Program-made: the position numbers and the translations under genes
Notes under the pieces: model-generated
What the model was told of the DNA's origin: nothing
Databases searched by the model: none
The model's input: only the letters and a program-made list of their open reading frames with translations
In this document: positions 51,605 to 59,115 of the stretch, in pieces
Layout: each line of letters opens with the position of its first letter
How positions within the stretch are numbered: the stretch's first letter is position 1
Origin: Hymenobacter daecheongensis DSM 21074
Lineage (GTDB): Bacteria; Bacteroidota; Bacteroidia; Cytophagales; Hymenobacteraceae
DNA: 64,000 bases
Assembly (NCBI RefSeq): GCF_900141805.1
Contig: NZ_FQYN01000006.1
Location: 62,001 to 126,000, forward strand
Reading direction: 5' to 3'

Positions 51605-52924
51605 TTATGCGCCCAGGCGCTTGCGCAGCACCTCAATCAGCTCATTTTTGGTGCGGGTTTTTCGCTCGAAAGCCCGGATTTTTCCCTGGAGCATGGTGCG
51701 GAAAGTTTCGTTGCCGGGCGAGTCGCTGAGCTTGCCCAGGTTTTCTTCCAGCACATCCTGCTCCTGCCGGTCATACTTGAGAAACTCGCGCAGGGCCTGA
51801 ATACGCATGTTTACCTGCTCTTCGGGCGTGCCGGCCGGCCCACCCGAGGCGGCCTGCCGCTTGCGCACAAAATGCTCCAGGGCACTCATCTCAAACACCT
51901 TGTCGCAGGCCAGGATGAACTGCTCCCACACGCGGTCCGACTCTTCGCCGCGCACGGGGCCCACCAGCTTCCAGGCCGCCTGCAGCTCTTTGGCCCGCGT
52001 CACGGCCTCGTTCATAGGGCGGTTCAGCAGGGCGTCGGCCTCAGCTACCAGGGCGCGCTTGCGGGCCAGGTTGTCGTCGCCGCTGCCCGTGCCGACGGGA
52101 AGGCCCTCGGGGCGGGGCTTGGTGCTGATGTGCTCTTTCAAGCGCTCAAAAAAGTGGTTGTGGGCCGCCCGGAAGCGCGTCCAGAGCTCATTGGCCTGCT
52201 TGCGCGGCAACGAGCCGCCCACTTCGCGCCAGTCGAGCTGCAGCTGCTTGAGCTTCTTGGTGGTTTCGTCGAACTCGGTGGAGTTCTGCAGGGCTTCCGA
52301 CTTATGAATCAGGTCTTTGTACTTGTCGTAGACGCGGTTGGTCATGGCCTTTTTCTCGGCGATGAACTCCTTTTTGCGCCGGAAAAAATCTTCGACGGCG
52401 GCGTGAAAGCGGGTTTCCAGCTCGTCGGTCAGCTGCTTCTCCACGGGGCCGGTCTTGATCCAGCCTTGGCGCAGGTCCTTGAGCTTGTCGCCGGCTTCCT
52501 GCCAGTCGATGGTGTCGCGCAGGGCCTCGGCCTCCTGAATCAGGCTGATTTTGGTGGCCAGATTTTTCTCCCGGTTGCGGGCAATGGTCACCTTGATGGC
52601 CTCTTCGGCGGCGCTGAGGCGCTGATGAATGGCTTCAAAGTCGCCGAGGCCGTCGTAGGTGGCAATCTGGTCTTTCAGGTGCAGCGCCTTCATCAAAAAC
52701 GAGCCCTTGTTTTCCGACTCGTCCATTTTCTGCAGCAGCTCGTCTACTTTGCCCCGAAACGCCTCGAAGCGCTGGGCGAAGTAGTGCAGGGCCGCTTCCT
52801 CCGATTCTTTCACCAGCCCTACCTGCCGGGCGGGCAGATCCATGAAGGCGCGCAGCCACACTTGGTCGCCCTCGGTGTAGCCATAACGGCGGGCTTCGGC
52901 CAGCAGGTGGTCATATTGTTCCAT
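51605..52924 (-). CDS. DUF349 protein
   Basis: 439 residues, almost all helical and highly charged, with several copies of the DUF349 repeat of about 75 residues (for example LKDLRQGWIKTGPV, LKQLQLDWREVGG, AKELQAAWKLVGPV). Each repeat has the conserved Trp and Gly-Pro/Gly-Gly turn. This length and repeat number are usual in Bacteroidota. Members have been linked to ribosome or competence functions in other bacteria, but the role here is unknown. Confidence 0.85.
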   Translation of the reverse strand: MEQYDHLLAEARRYGYTEGDQVWLRAFMDLPARQVGLVKESEEAALHYFAQRFEAFRGKVDELLQKMDESENKGSFLMKALHLKDQIATYDGLGDFEAIHQRLSAAEEAIKVTIARNREKNLATKISLIQEAEALRDTIDWQEAGDKLKDLRQGWIKTGPVEKQLTDELETRFHAAVEDFFRRKKEFIAEKKAMTNRVYDKYKDLIHKSEALQNSTEFDETTKKLKQLQLDWREVGGSLPRKQANELWTRFRAAHNHFFERLKEHISTKPRPEGLPVGTGSGDDNLARKRALVAEADALLNRPMNEAVTRAKELQAAWKLVGPVRGEESDRVWEQFILACDKVFEMSALEHFVRKRQAASGGPAGTPEEQVNMRIQALREFLKYDRQEQDVLEENLGKLSDSPGNETFRTMLQGKIRAFERKTRTKNELIEVLRKRLGA

Positions 52925-53426
52925 AAAGTGAAGAGCGCCGGAAGGGCCGGGCGAAGGTGGTGGTCGGAAGGAAAATCAGGGCGGAATGCTTTACAAGTTT
53001 ACGGCATGGCGGGCAAATAAGCTGCTTTTGCCCGCTGCTGCCCCGGCCGGGCCGCTGCCGGGCGGGCGGGGGCAGCCGGCGGCGCACCAGCCCCCGCCCG
53101 CCCGGCGGTGGGTTGACCAACGTAAGAAAAAGCCCGAAGGTTGAGCGCTGATGGCCGCGCTAAGCGCATTGCGCTCAGTCGGCTTGGCCGCCAGCTGGGG
53201 GCTGGCCGGCCGGAGAAGGACGCTTGGGCGCCGGCGCGCCCCGCCCGGCAAGAAACCCCGGGGAGCGCGCCGCTGGTTTCGGTTAAATACCTGAAATTTG
53301 ACCCCGGCAGCAAGTAGGTTTGGGCCGGCCGGAGCGCGAGCCAAGCGCCAGGCGGCCGGCCACCGCGCCCGAACCTGCCCGTTGCCCCGTTTCTCACCCG
53401 AATTTCATAGCCCAAGAGCCTCCAGT
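52925..53426. other. GC-rich gap with extreme hairpin upstream of ettA
   Basis: 500 nt without a convincing gene; frames are open on both strands only because the sequence is so GC-rich. It contains a hairpin of about 22 bp made almost only of G and C (53052-53073 with 53090-53111). It also has four G-runs at 53049-53072 that could form a G-quadruplex. There is no clear promoter box. Confidence 0.6.
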
Positions 53427-55091
53427 ATGAGCGACCAGACGATTATCTTTTCCATGGCCGGCGTGACGAAAGTCTATCCGCCGCAGAAAACCGTGCTTAA
53501 AAACATTTACCTCTCGTTTTTCTACGGGGCCAAAATCGGGGTGCTTGGTCTGAACGGCTCGGGCAAGTCCTCGCTGCTGAAGGTCATTGCCGGCGTGGAT
53601 AAGCAGATTCAGGGCGACGTGGTGTGGTCGCCGGGCTATTCGGTGGGCTACCTGGAGCAGGAACCCCAGCTCGACCCCACCAAAACAGTACTCGAGATAG
53701 TACAGGAAGGCGTAGCCGAAACGGTGGCTTTGCTGAAGGAATTTGACGAGATAAACGAAGCCTTCGGGGCCGAAGATGCCGACTTCGACAAGCTGCTGGA
53801 GCGCCAGGGCACCGTGCAGGAGCGCCTCGACCAGCTCGATGCCTGGAACCTGGACAGCAAGCTGGAGCGGGCCATGGATGCGCTGCGCACCCCCGATGCC
53901 GATGCCATTGTGGGCAACCTCTCCGGCGGTGAAAAGCGCCGCGTGGCGCTCTGCCGCCTGCTTTTGCAGGAGCCCGACGTGCTGCTGCTCGACGAGCCTA
54001 CCAACCACCTCGACGCGGAAAGCGTGCTGTGGCTGGAGCAGCATTTGCAGCAGTACAAAGGCACCGTGATAGCCGTAACCCACGACCGCTACTTCCTCGA
54101 CAACGTGGCGGGCTGGATCCTGGAGCTGGACCGCGGCGAGGGCATTCCATGGAAGGGCAACTATTCGTCGTGGCTGGAGCAGAAGTCGAACCGACTGGCG
54201 CAGGAGGAGAAAACCGAGAGCAAGCGTCAGAAAACGCTGGCCCGCGAGCTGGAATGGGTGCGTATGTCGCCCAAGGCCCGGCAGGCCAAGAGCAAGGCCC
54301 GCGTGGCCGGCTACGACAAGCTGGTGAGCGAGGAAGCCAAGGAGAAGGAGCAGCGCCTGGAACTGTTTATCCCGGATGGCCCCCGCCTAGGCGGCCAGGT
54401 TATCGAGGCCCACGGCATCACCAAGGCCTTCGGCGACAAGCTCCTGTTCCAGGATCTGAGCTTCGCGCTGCCGCAGGGCGGTATCGTGGGCATCATCGGG
54501 CCCAACGGCGCGGGTAAATCCACGCTGTTTCGCCTCATCACGGAGCAGCTGCAGCCCGACGCGGGCACGTTTGAAGTAGGGCCCACGGTGCAGTACGCCT
54601 ACGTCGATCAGCAGCACGACACGCTGGACCCCAATAAGTCAGTGTTTGAAACCATTTCGGGCGGCACCGAAACCATGCTGCTGGCCGGCCGCCCGGTAAA
54701 TGCGCGCTCCTACGTGGGCAACTTCAACTTCCGCGGTGGCGACCAGGAAAAGAAGGTGGGCAGCCTCTCAGGTGGCGAGCGAAACCGGGTGCACCTGGCT
54801 ACCACGCTCAAGCAGGGAGCCAACCTGCTGCTGCTCGATGAGCCCACCAACGACCTGGACATCAACGCCATCCGGGCGCTAGAAGATGCGCTGGAGAACT
54901 TCGCCGGCTGCGCCGTCATCATCAGCCACGACCGCTGGTTCCTGGACCGACTGGCCACTCACATTCTGGCCTTCGAGGGCAACTCGGAAGTGGTATGGTT
55001 TGAGGGCAACTTCTCCGACTATGAGGAGGCCAAGAAGAAGCGCCTCGGCGACGTGGAGCCCAAGCGCGTGCGGTATCGGAAGCTGGGGTAG
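53427..55091 (+). CDS. ettA: Energy-dependent translational throttle protein EttA (ABC-F)
   Basis: 554 residues, matching EttA length. It is a ribosome-bound ABC-F ATPase that senses energy state at the E site. There are two ABC modules: GLNGSGKSSLLK with LSGGEKRRVALC, and GPNGAGKSTLFR with LSGGERNRVHLA. The interdomain linker is charged (about 245-310), and the EttA/arm-like insertion (about 95-135) is present. The ATG at 53427 begins MSDQTIIFSMAGVTKVYPP, the normal N-terminus; the frame is open for 43 codons upstream but that part is GC-rich noise. Confidence 0.93.
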   Translation: MSDQTIIFSMAGVTKVYPPQKTVLKNIYLSFFYGAKIGVLGLNGSGKSSLLKVIAGVDKQIQGDVVWSPGYSVGYLEQEPQLDPTKTVLEIVQEGVAETVALLKEFDEINEAFGAEDADFDKLLERQGTVQERLDQLDAWNLDSKLERAMDALRTPDADAIVGNLSGGEKRRVALCRLLLQEPDVLLLDEPTNHLDAESVLWLEQHLQQYKGTVIAVTHDRYFLDNVAGWILELDRGEGIPWKGNYSSWLEQKSNRLAQEEKTESKRQKTLARELEWVRMSPKARQAKSKARVAGYDKLVSEEAKEKEQRLELFIPDGPRLGGQVIEAHGITKAFGDKLLFQDLSFALPQGGIVGIIGPNGAGKSTLFRLITEQLQPDAGTFEVGPTVQYAYVDQQHDTLDPNKSVFETISGGTETMLLAGRPVNARSYVGNFNFRGGDQEKKVGSLSGGERNRVHLATTLKQGANLLLLDEPTNDLDINAIRALEDALENFAGCAVIISHDRWFLDRLATHILAFEGNSEVVWFEGNFSDYEEAKKKRLGDVEPKRVRYRKLG

Positions 55092-55115
55092 GGAGAGAAT
55101 CAAGGCTGGCAATGA

Positions 55116-55143
55116 TTGGCGTTGGAATATTTTTCTACCTTTG
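55116..55143 (+). promoter_or_regulatory. Promoter of the TAC-like operon
   Basis: TTG at 55116-55118, a 17-nt spacer and an exact TACCTTTG at 55136-55143 form a good Bacteroidota promoter. The box ends 13 nt before the first start codon. A small palindrome (CTTAAnnnTTAAG, about 55145-55157) overlaps the start region and could be the antitoxin operator. Confidence 0.6.
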
Positions 55144-55156
55144 ACTTAACTTTTAA

Positions 55157-55663
55157 GTGAAGATTACGGTTGAAGTCGTATGGTTTGCCGAGGGGCTGAA
55201 AGCTCGTTTATACTCTGTTCGGTTGCCTGGGCAGACTGCTCCGGAGACAGTACGGTTCTTCAACCGCATGTCTGCTCACCCGAGCTATGAGTCTGATACC
55301 CGATTCGCCAGTGCTTTGCGAACCTTGCTCGATTGGCTGGATCGAATTATCCGGCTGGAAGGGGCGTTGCTGCGCTTCTTTCGGCCGGGCGAAGGCCAGG
55401 GCCATGCGCTGCCTATAGATAAAGGTCCGCTGCGCCTGTACTGCTACCGGCTCGATGATCGAAACTTATTGGTTTGTGGCGGTGGAATCAAAGCAAGTCA
55501 GACGGTGCAGGAAAGTCCGGATTGTCTGCCTCACTTCAACTTGATGAATTGCGTAGTAAAGGCGTTGCGCCGACGGCATATCGGCCCGGAACGGCTGCCA
55601 CAAGATGCTTCTCAGGCTTACTTACTTGAAATTGAAATTCCTGACGATGAACACCCTGGCTGA
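55157..55663 (+). CDS. Candidate toxin of a toxin-antitoxin-chaperone-like operon
   Basis: 168 residues starting at GTG (55157). There are no membrane helices. The middle, KGPLRLYCYRLDDRNLLVCG followed by GGIKASQTVQE, resembles the core strands of HigB/RelE/Gp49-like proteins, and the ends are charged. I cannot identify catalytic residues, so toxin activity is inferred mainly from context. The next gene is a 135-residue XRE-type helix-turn-helix protein that overlaps it by 17 nt, and a SecB-like gene overlaps that one. The order toxin, antitoxin, chaperone is the order in known TAC operons. It has its own promoter and no relation to ettA, which ends 65 nt upstream. Confidence 0.6.
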   Translation: MKITVEVVWFAEGLKARLYSVRLPGQTAPETVRFFNRMSAHPSYESDTRFASALRTLLDWLDRIIRLEGALLRFFRPGEGQGHALPIDKGPLRLYCYRLDDRNLLVCGGGIKASQTVQESPDCLPHFNLMNCVVKALRRRHIGPERLPQDASQAYLLEIEIPDDEHPG

Positions 55664-56054
55664 TTTACTCGCCCAAACTGCTCCCCGCGAAGAGGAAAAG
55701 CGTTTCGTGGACAAATCCATGCAACTATCCGGTCTTATCTCGGCGGCTATGCAGCGGCAAAGGCTAACGCAGAAAGCATTGGCTGATTTGTTGGGTAAGA
55801 AAGAGTCGGAGGTGAGTCGTTGGCTGAGCGGGCTGCACAACTTTACCCTCAAGACATTGACCCGCCTAGAGGCCGTGTTAGGTGAGGATCTGGTGCTGGC
55901 CTTCCGCGACCAGGCGGCCGCTCCAGCCGTTATCGCCCCGGCCAAAGCCCAGTGGGCCGAATCGGGCAACGACTGGCAAGCAGCGCAACAAGGCAAAAGC
56001 CGGAGCCAGGCCAGCGGGCCCGAGGAACTCTATTCACTTACCCAGGCGGCATAA
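55647..56054 (+). CDS. XRE-type helix-turn-helix antitoxin candidate with C-terminal tail
   Basis: 135 residues. The HTH (about 32-85) includes RQRLTQKALADLLGKKESEV and SRWLSGLHNFTLKTLTRLEA, a clear Cro/C1-type DNA-binding domain. After it comes a tail of about 45 residues, low in order and with isolated aromatics (AKAQWAESGNDW and EELYSLTQAA). In TAC systems such a tail (chaperone addiction region) makes the antitoxin dependent on the SecB-like chaperone; the resemblance is in layout, not in a proven motif. It overlaps the upstream gene by 17 nt and the downstream gene by one base (TAATG), so translation is coupled. Confidence 0.8.
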   Translation: MNTLADLLAQTAPREEEKRFVDKSMQLSGLISAAMQRQRLTQKALADLLGKKESEVSRWLSGLHNFTLKTLTRLEAVLGEDLVLAFRDQAAAPAVIAPAKAQWAESGNDWQAAQQGKSRSQASGPEELYSLTQAA

Positions 56055-56530
56055 TGGCGAATTCCTCTGAAGCGGCAACCGCTCCAAAATTTGTGGCCGA
56101 TGCGCTGACAGTATGCAAAGTGCAGGTGCTCCATCTGTCGCTAGATGATACGCTACCGCCCCTGGCCGGCAGCAGTCAGTACGCCTTTAAGTCAGAAGCG
56201 GATATTCTGTTTAATGCGCTGGAAGCCGACCAGCTACGGGTAGATGTGCATACAACCATTATGGTACGCGCGAAAACCCGGCCAGCCGGAGCCGGTAAGA
56301 TGCGCGTACGGGCGCAACTAGCGGTGGTGTTCCGCTACCAGGGGTTGGATAATTTGCGCCAAACGGGCAAGCTGCCGCTGCCGCTGGCCTGGACGGCGGT
56401 CAGCTTGGCCTATTCTACCATGCGGGGGCAGTTGCAGGCCCGACTGGCCGGTACATCTTTCGGAGAAGCCTGCTTGCCCGTCGTAAGCCCGCAACAACTG
56501 TGGCAGCCCCCCGCGCTTGCGGCGGAGTAG
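56054..56530 (+). CDS. SecB-like chaperone candidate, third gene of the operon
   Basis: 158 residues. It has a SecB-like order of parts. An N-terminal strand pair is TVCKVQVLHLSLDDTLPP. Beta strands with alternating hydrophobics follow (LRVDVHTTIMV, VRAQLAVVFRYQG). A C-terminal helix and turn, AYSTMRGQLQARLAGTSF then CLPVVSP, matches the ARG...G..P.LNL.P.N pattern that ends SecB proteins. It has no signal or membrane helix. Its ATG overlaps the antitoxin stop codon. The similarity is remote, so structure prediction is needed for certainty, but position and fold pattern agree with TAC chaperones. Confidence 0.6.
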   Translation: MANSSEAATAPKFVADALTVCKVQVLHLSLDDTLPPLAGSSQYAFKSEADILFNALEADQLRVDVHTTIMVRAKTRPAGAGKMRVRAQLAVVFRYQGLDNLRQTGKLPLPLAWTAVSLAYSTMRGQLQARLAGTSFGEACLPVVSPQQLWQPPALAAE

Positions 56531-56544
56531 TCCGTCTTTTTTCC

Positions 56545-56586
56545 AGCACAAGCGCCACCGGAAAGCATTCTGGTGGCGCTTGTGCT
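56545..56586 (+). terminator. Hairpin after the TAC-like operon
   Basis: A perfect 15-bp stem (56545-56559 with 56572-56586) with a 12-nt loop lies 15 nt after the last stop codon. No T-run follows, so termination may be weak or need Rho; it may instead protect the 3' end. Confidence 0.65.
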
Positions 56587-56634
56587 TCGTGGCATCAGGG
56601 CAATGGATTAGAAAGCAGTTGCCGGCGCGGCCGG

Positions 56635-56859
56635 CTACACGTCATCGGGCAATACTTCGGCCTCGAAGCCAGCGGCACGCACCAGCGCAATCAGGCCGGC
56701 GGGCGGAATGAAGCCGCTGGGGTGTTCTACCCGCAGAATCCGGTCGCAGTCGTCCAGGTCGAACGTAGCGCGGTAGTCGCTGAACGTGTGGTGAATGCGG
56801 GCCAGCAGCAGCCGGGCATGGTGCCGGGCGCTGACGTTGGTTTTGAATACTTCTATCAT
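56635..56859 (-). CDS. Small conserved-looking protein of unknown function
   Basis: 74 residues, starting at ATG 56859. IEVFKTNVSARHHARLLLAR and FDLDDCDRILRVEH suggest a small alpha/beta fold like ferredoxin-type heavy-metal-associated domains, but the CxxC metal site is missing. Similar short proteins are common in Bacteroidota. It follows a DoxX-like gene on the same strand after 26 nt, so the two are probably co-transcribed. Confidence 0.6.
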   Translation of the reverse strand: MIEVFKTNVSARHHARLLLARIHHTFSDYRATFDLDDCDRILRVEHPSGFIPPAGLIALVRAAGFEAEVLPDDV

Positions 56860-56885
56860 AGCGGGGCAAGCCGGTATCCCGGCGC

Positions 56886-57284
56886 TCAGGCGAGGCTTGC
56901 GGTGGGGCCGGCAAGCGCGCCGGCTTCCGCTTTGCGGCGGTTCAAATGATAAGAGGCCGCAATCAGCAGAAAGCCGATGAAGATGGGCAGCCAGGCGCTG
57001 GGTGGGTCGCCCACGGCGATGCCCGAGTACAGGGCTCCGCTCAGATCGAACACGAAGCCGGCGTAGGCCCACTCGCGCAGGCGCGGAAAGCCGGGCACCA
57101 GCAGGGCCGCCACGCCCAGCAGCTTGGCTACGCCCAGAAACGGCAGCAGGTAGGCCGGGTAGCCCAGATGCTGAAAATATGCTACCGCCTCGGGCACGCT
57201 CAGCACATCGGGCACGGCGGAGGCGGTCATCAGGGCGGCCAGCAGGCCGGTGGAAATCCAGTAGAGCAGGTTGGTCTTTTTCAT
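56886..57284 (-). CDS. DoxX-like membrane protein
   Basis: 132 residues with four membrane helices (about 5-27, 45-65, 72-92, 97-117). The sequence YLLPFLGVAKLLGVAALLVP and the short C-terminal basic tail fit the DoxX/DUF4870-like group of Bacteroidota (DoxX-like family). Function is unknown. ATG 57284 begins MKKTNLLYWIS. Confidence 0.75.
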   Translation of the reverse strand: MKKTNLLYWISTGLLAALMTASAVPDVLSVPEAVAYFQHLGYPAYLLPFLGVAKLLGVAALLVPGFPRLREWAYAGFVFDLSGALYSGIAVGDPPSAWLPIFIGFLLIAASYHLNRRKAEAGALAGPTASLA

Positions 57285-57328
57285 GGCGGAAGAAGGGCTG
57301 CGTTTGGAGGTAGCGGTAGCAGAAGTGA

Positions 57329-57748
57329 CTACTGCGCGGGCTTGTCGTAGTTGAGCAGCCAGTCGATGCCAAACCGGTCGGTGCACATGCCGAAGGTGGC
57401 GTTCCAGAAGGTGTCTTCCAGCGGCATGGTCACGGTGCCGCCGGCCGAGAGCTGGGCGAACAGGCGCTGGATTTCGGCCGGGCTGCCGCAGTCCAGCGAG
57501 AGCGAAACCATGTTGCCCTTCACTATTTTCTGCATCCCGGCATCGGAGGCCATCAGCGTGAAGCTGTCGGTGGTGAGGGTGGAGTGCAGCACGCCCTGTT
57601 GGGCTTCGGCGGGCATCCCTTCCGCGGCCGGTGAGTCAGCAAACGGCTGAATCATCAGCTCGCCGCCCAGGCACTGCTGGTAGAAGGTCATGGCCTCGCG
57701 GCAGGTGCCGTCGAAAGCGAGGTAGGGGTAGATGGAGGGTGTTTTCAT
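57329..57748 (-). CDS. VOC-fold protein, PhnB-like
   Basis: 139 residues. YLAFDGTCREAMTFYQQCLGG at the N-terminus (shown for its fold signature) and FGMCTDRFGIDWLLNYDKP at the end are typical of PhnB/3-demethylubiquinone-like glyoxalase-superfamily proteins. The metal-binding residues of true glyoxalases are not all present. The gap to the DoxX-like gene is 44 nt on the same strand. Confidence 0.85.
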   Translation of the reverse strand: MKTPSIYPYLAFDGTCREAMTFYQQCLGGELMIQPFADSPAAEGMPAEAQQGVLHSTLTTDSFTLMASDAGMQKIVKGNMVSLSLDCGSPAEIQRLFAQLSAGGTVTMPLEDTFWNATFGMCTDRFGIDWLLNYDKPAQ

Positions 57749-58057
57749 GGCGTGGGGGATGGGGGTTATGGGGTTGATTTATGCTAATAAAGATAGTAAT
57801 ATTTTCCAAATGGTATATCGTATAGCCAAAATAATTAGTAATAATATGCTTCGTCAAGGGCAGCAGAGCTTGTATCACCTGCCAACCCGCTTCCCGTTTT
57901 TAGGGGCTGCCTGTCGCTGTCATGCGGGAGTAGCAAGGAAGGGTATCTGTCGAGAGCCTACTCTTTGCGAGGTGATAAATTGATTCAACAAAAAAGCAGC
58001 CCCGCCCACACTACTGCGGACGGGGCTGCTGCTTATTGCGTCAGCGTCAACCAAAAC
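57749..58057. other. AT-rich intergenic region with terminator
   Basis: About 310 nt. The left half is strongly AT-rich and lies upstream of the PhnB-like gene, so it probably holds its promoter, although no exact -7 box is clear. The right end contains the terminator of the gene at 58058. I see no RNA gene or open frame of note. Confidence 0.45.
57991..58030 (-). terminator. Intrinsic terminator (minus strand)
   Basis: A perfect 10-bp stem (57995-58004 with 58021-58030) has a T-run on the minus-strand side after the gene at 58058. A very similar AGCCCCG/CGGGGCT hairpin follows the decayed copy at 62455-62474. Confidence 0.85.
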
Positions 58058-58777
58058 CTACCCTACCGACGGCGCGGTTTCGCTGTCGGCGGCCGCTTTC
58101 GCCGCTTTGCGGGCTTTGGCGGCGGCGCTACGGCCGTAGCTGGCATCGTCTACGCGCATGGCTTCGCGCAGGCGGGCATAGAGCAGCGGGTGCGTGTCGG
58201 TGAGCAGCTCCGTGGCCGAGCGGAAGTCGTCTTTGAGGTAGCGGTTCAGGTCCTGAATCAGCTGGGCGGTGGCGGCGGTGGTTACCTTGCCGGCCTCGGT
58301 AGCGGTTTTGGGCTTGTCGATGCTGTCGTTGTAGGTCTGGGCGGCGGTGGCCAGCTGCTGCACCGCGTCGGGGCTCAGGTTGTAGCTTTTCAGGCTGGCC
58401 ACGCGCTGGGTGGCGGCCTTGCTGACGGCTGCGGCCTGCTCATTAAACAGCAGCGCGCTCAGGTTGCGGTAGTCGCTGCGGGTGCGGGGCAGCGTGCGGG
58501 CTGCCTCCAGGTTCTTTTCCTTTTTGTACAGCAGATACAGCGCATTGGCCGCCTTCACCAGGCCCGCCGTCAGCGCGTCGCGGTGCAGGCCCTTCTGCTC
58601 CGTGGCCCCCTCCGATTTGCGCCGGGGCGACAGGCCCGCCACTAGCGCCAGCTTCTGCCGAAACTCCTCGGCCACCTCGGCAAAAGCGGCCACCGCTTCT
58701 GTTTCCTGCGGATACAAATCTAATACTTCGGCCACTTTGCGGTGGCGCAATACCTGGGCTGCTTGCTTGCGGTCCAT
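58058..58777 (-). CDS. Protein of unknown function, helical, intact copy
   Basis: 239 residues, mostly helical, with no signal peptide or membrane helices. Recognisable blocks are LFNEQAAAVSKAATQRVASL (about 110-129), LKSYNLSPDAVQQLA, TYNDSIDKPKTATE and an Ala/Lys-rich C-terminus. A diverged second copy of the C-terminal 100 residues lies at 62503-63021. I do not recognise the family. The paralogs and their position in an accessory-looking region suggest a lineage-specific protein. Confidence 0.7.
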   Translation of the reverse strand: MDRKQAAQVLRHRKVAEVLDLYPQETEAVAAFAEVAEEFRQKLALVAGLSPRRKSEGATEQKGLHRDALTAGLVKAANALYLLYKKEKNLEAARTLPRTRSDYRNLSALLFNEQAAAVSKAATQRVASLKSYNLSPDAVQQLATAAQTYNDSIDKPKTATEAGKVTTAATAQLIQDLNRYLKDDFRSATELLTDTHPLLYARLREAMRVDDASYGRSAAAKARKAAKAAADSETAPSVG

Positions 58778-58854
58778 AATAAGGAATGATGAAAAGGTGG
58801 GAATTGGATTACACTGGGAAGATGCGCAGCCGATGCGTCATTTCATAGCTCCGG

Positions 58855-59115
58855 CGGCTTCCCGCCCTGCCCGCCGGCCTTCCCGGCACCGCCGGCCCGA
58901 TTTCCGCACCCACCGCCGCCATTTTTACTTCCGACGTTAGGATAAAATAGGCCGTCAATAGGACTTCCCGGTCCGCCGCCGGCCTTCCCGCCGCCGCCGA
59001 TCCGGTTCCCGCGCCTGCCACGGCCATTCCCGGCGTCGCCGATAGGATTTCTTCAGGCACCGTCGCCCTTCCCGCAGTGGCGGAAGGGCATTCCGCCGTT
59101 GCCGCGCTCATTCCA
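58855..59115. repeat. Degenerate 21-bp periodic repeat
   Basis: A TTCCCG-like core recurs every 20-22 nt (starts near 58859, 58880, 58901, 58965, 58985, 59006, 59027, 59048, 59069, 59090, 59111) with GCCG-rich spacers. 21 nt equals seven codons. One minus-strand frame (58809-59111) stays open through the block and would encode Ala/Gly-rich heptads, but nothing else supports it as a gene. Confidence 0.65.

Noticed and set aside
52991-53415. Overlapping minus-strand frames of 117 and 138 codons before ettA
   Set aside because: The region is extremely GC-rich so frames stay open by chance; sequences are Ala/Arg/Pro/Gly-rich and conflict with each other.
53427-55091. Antibiotic-resistance type ABC-F protein
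   Set aside because: Length, N-terminus and linker fit the housekeeping EttA group, not the resistance group.
56860-57372. Long upstream extension of the small protein at 56635-56859 and a second frame through the DoxX-like gene
   Set aside because: The extension is a shadow of the DoxX-like gene, which has four clear membrane helices in its own frame.
57749-58057. tRNA gene in the AT-rich gap
   Set aside because: I looked for acceptor-stem pairing and a T-loop GTTCRA motif and found none.
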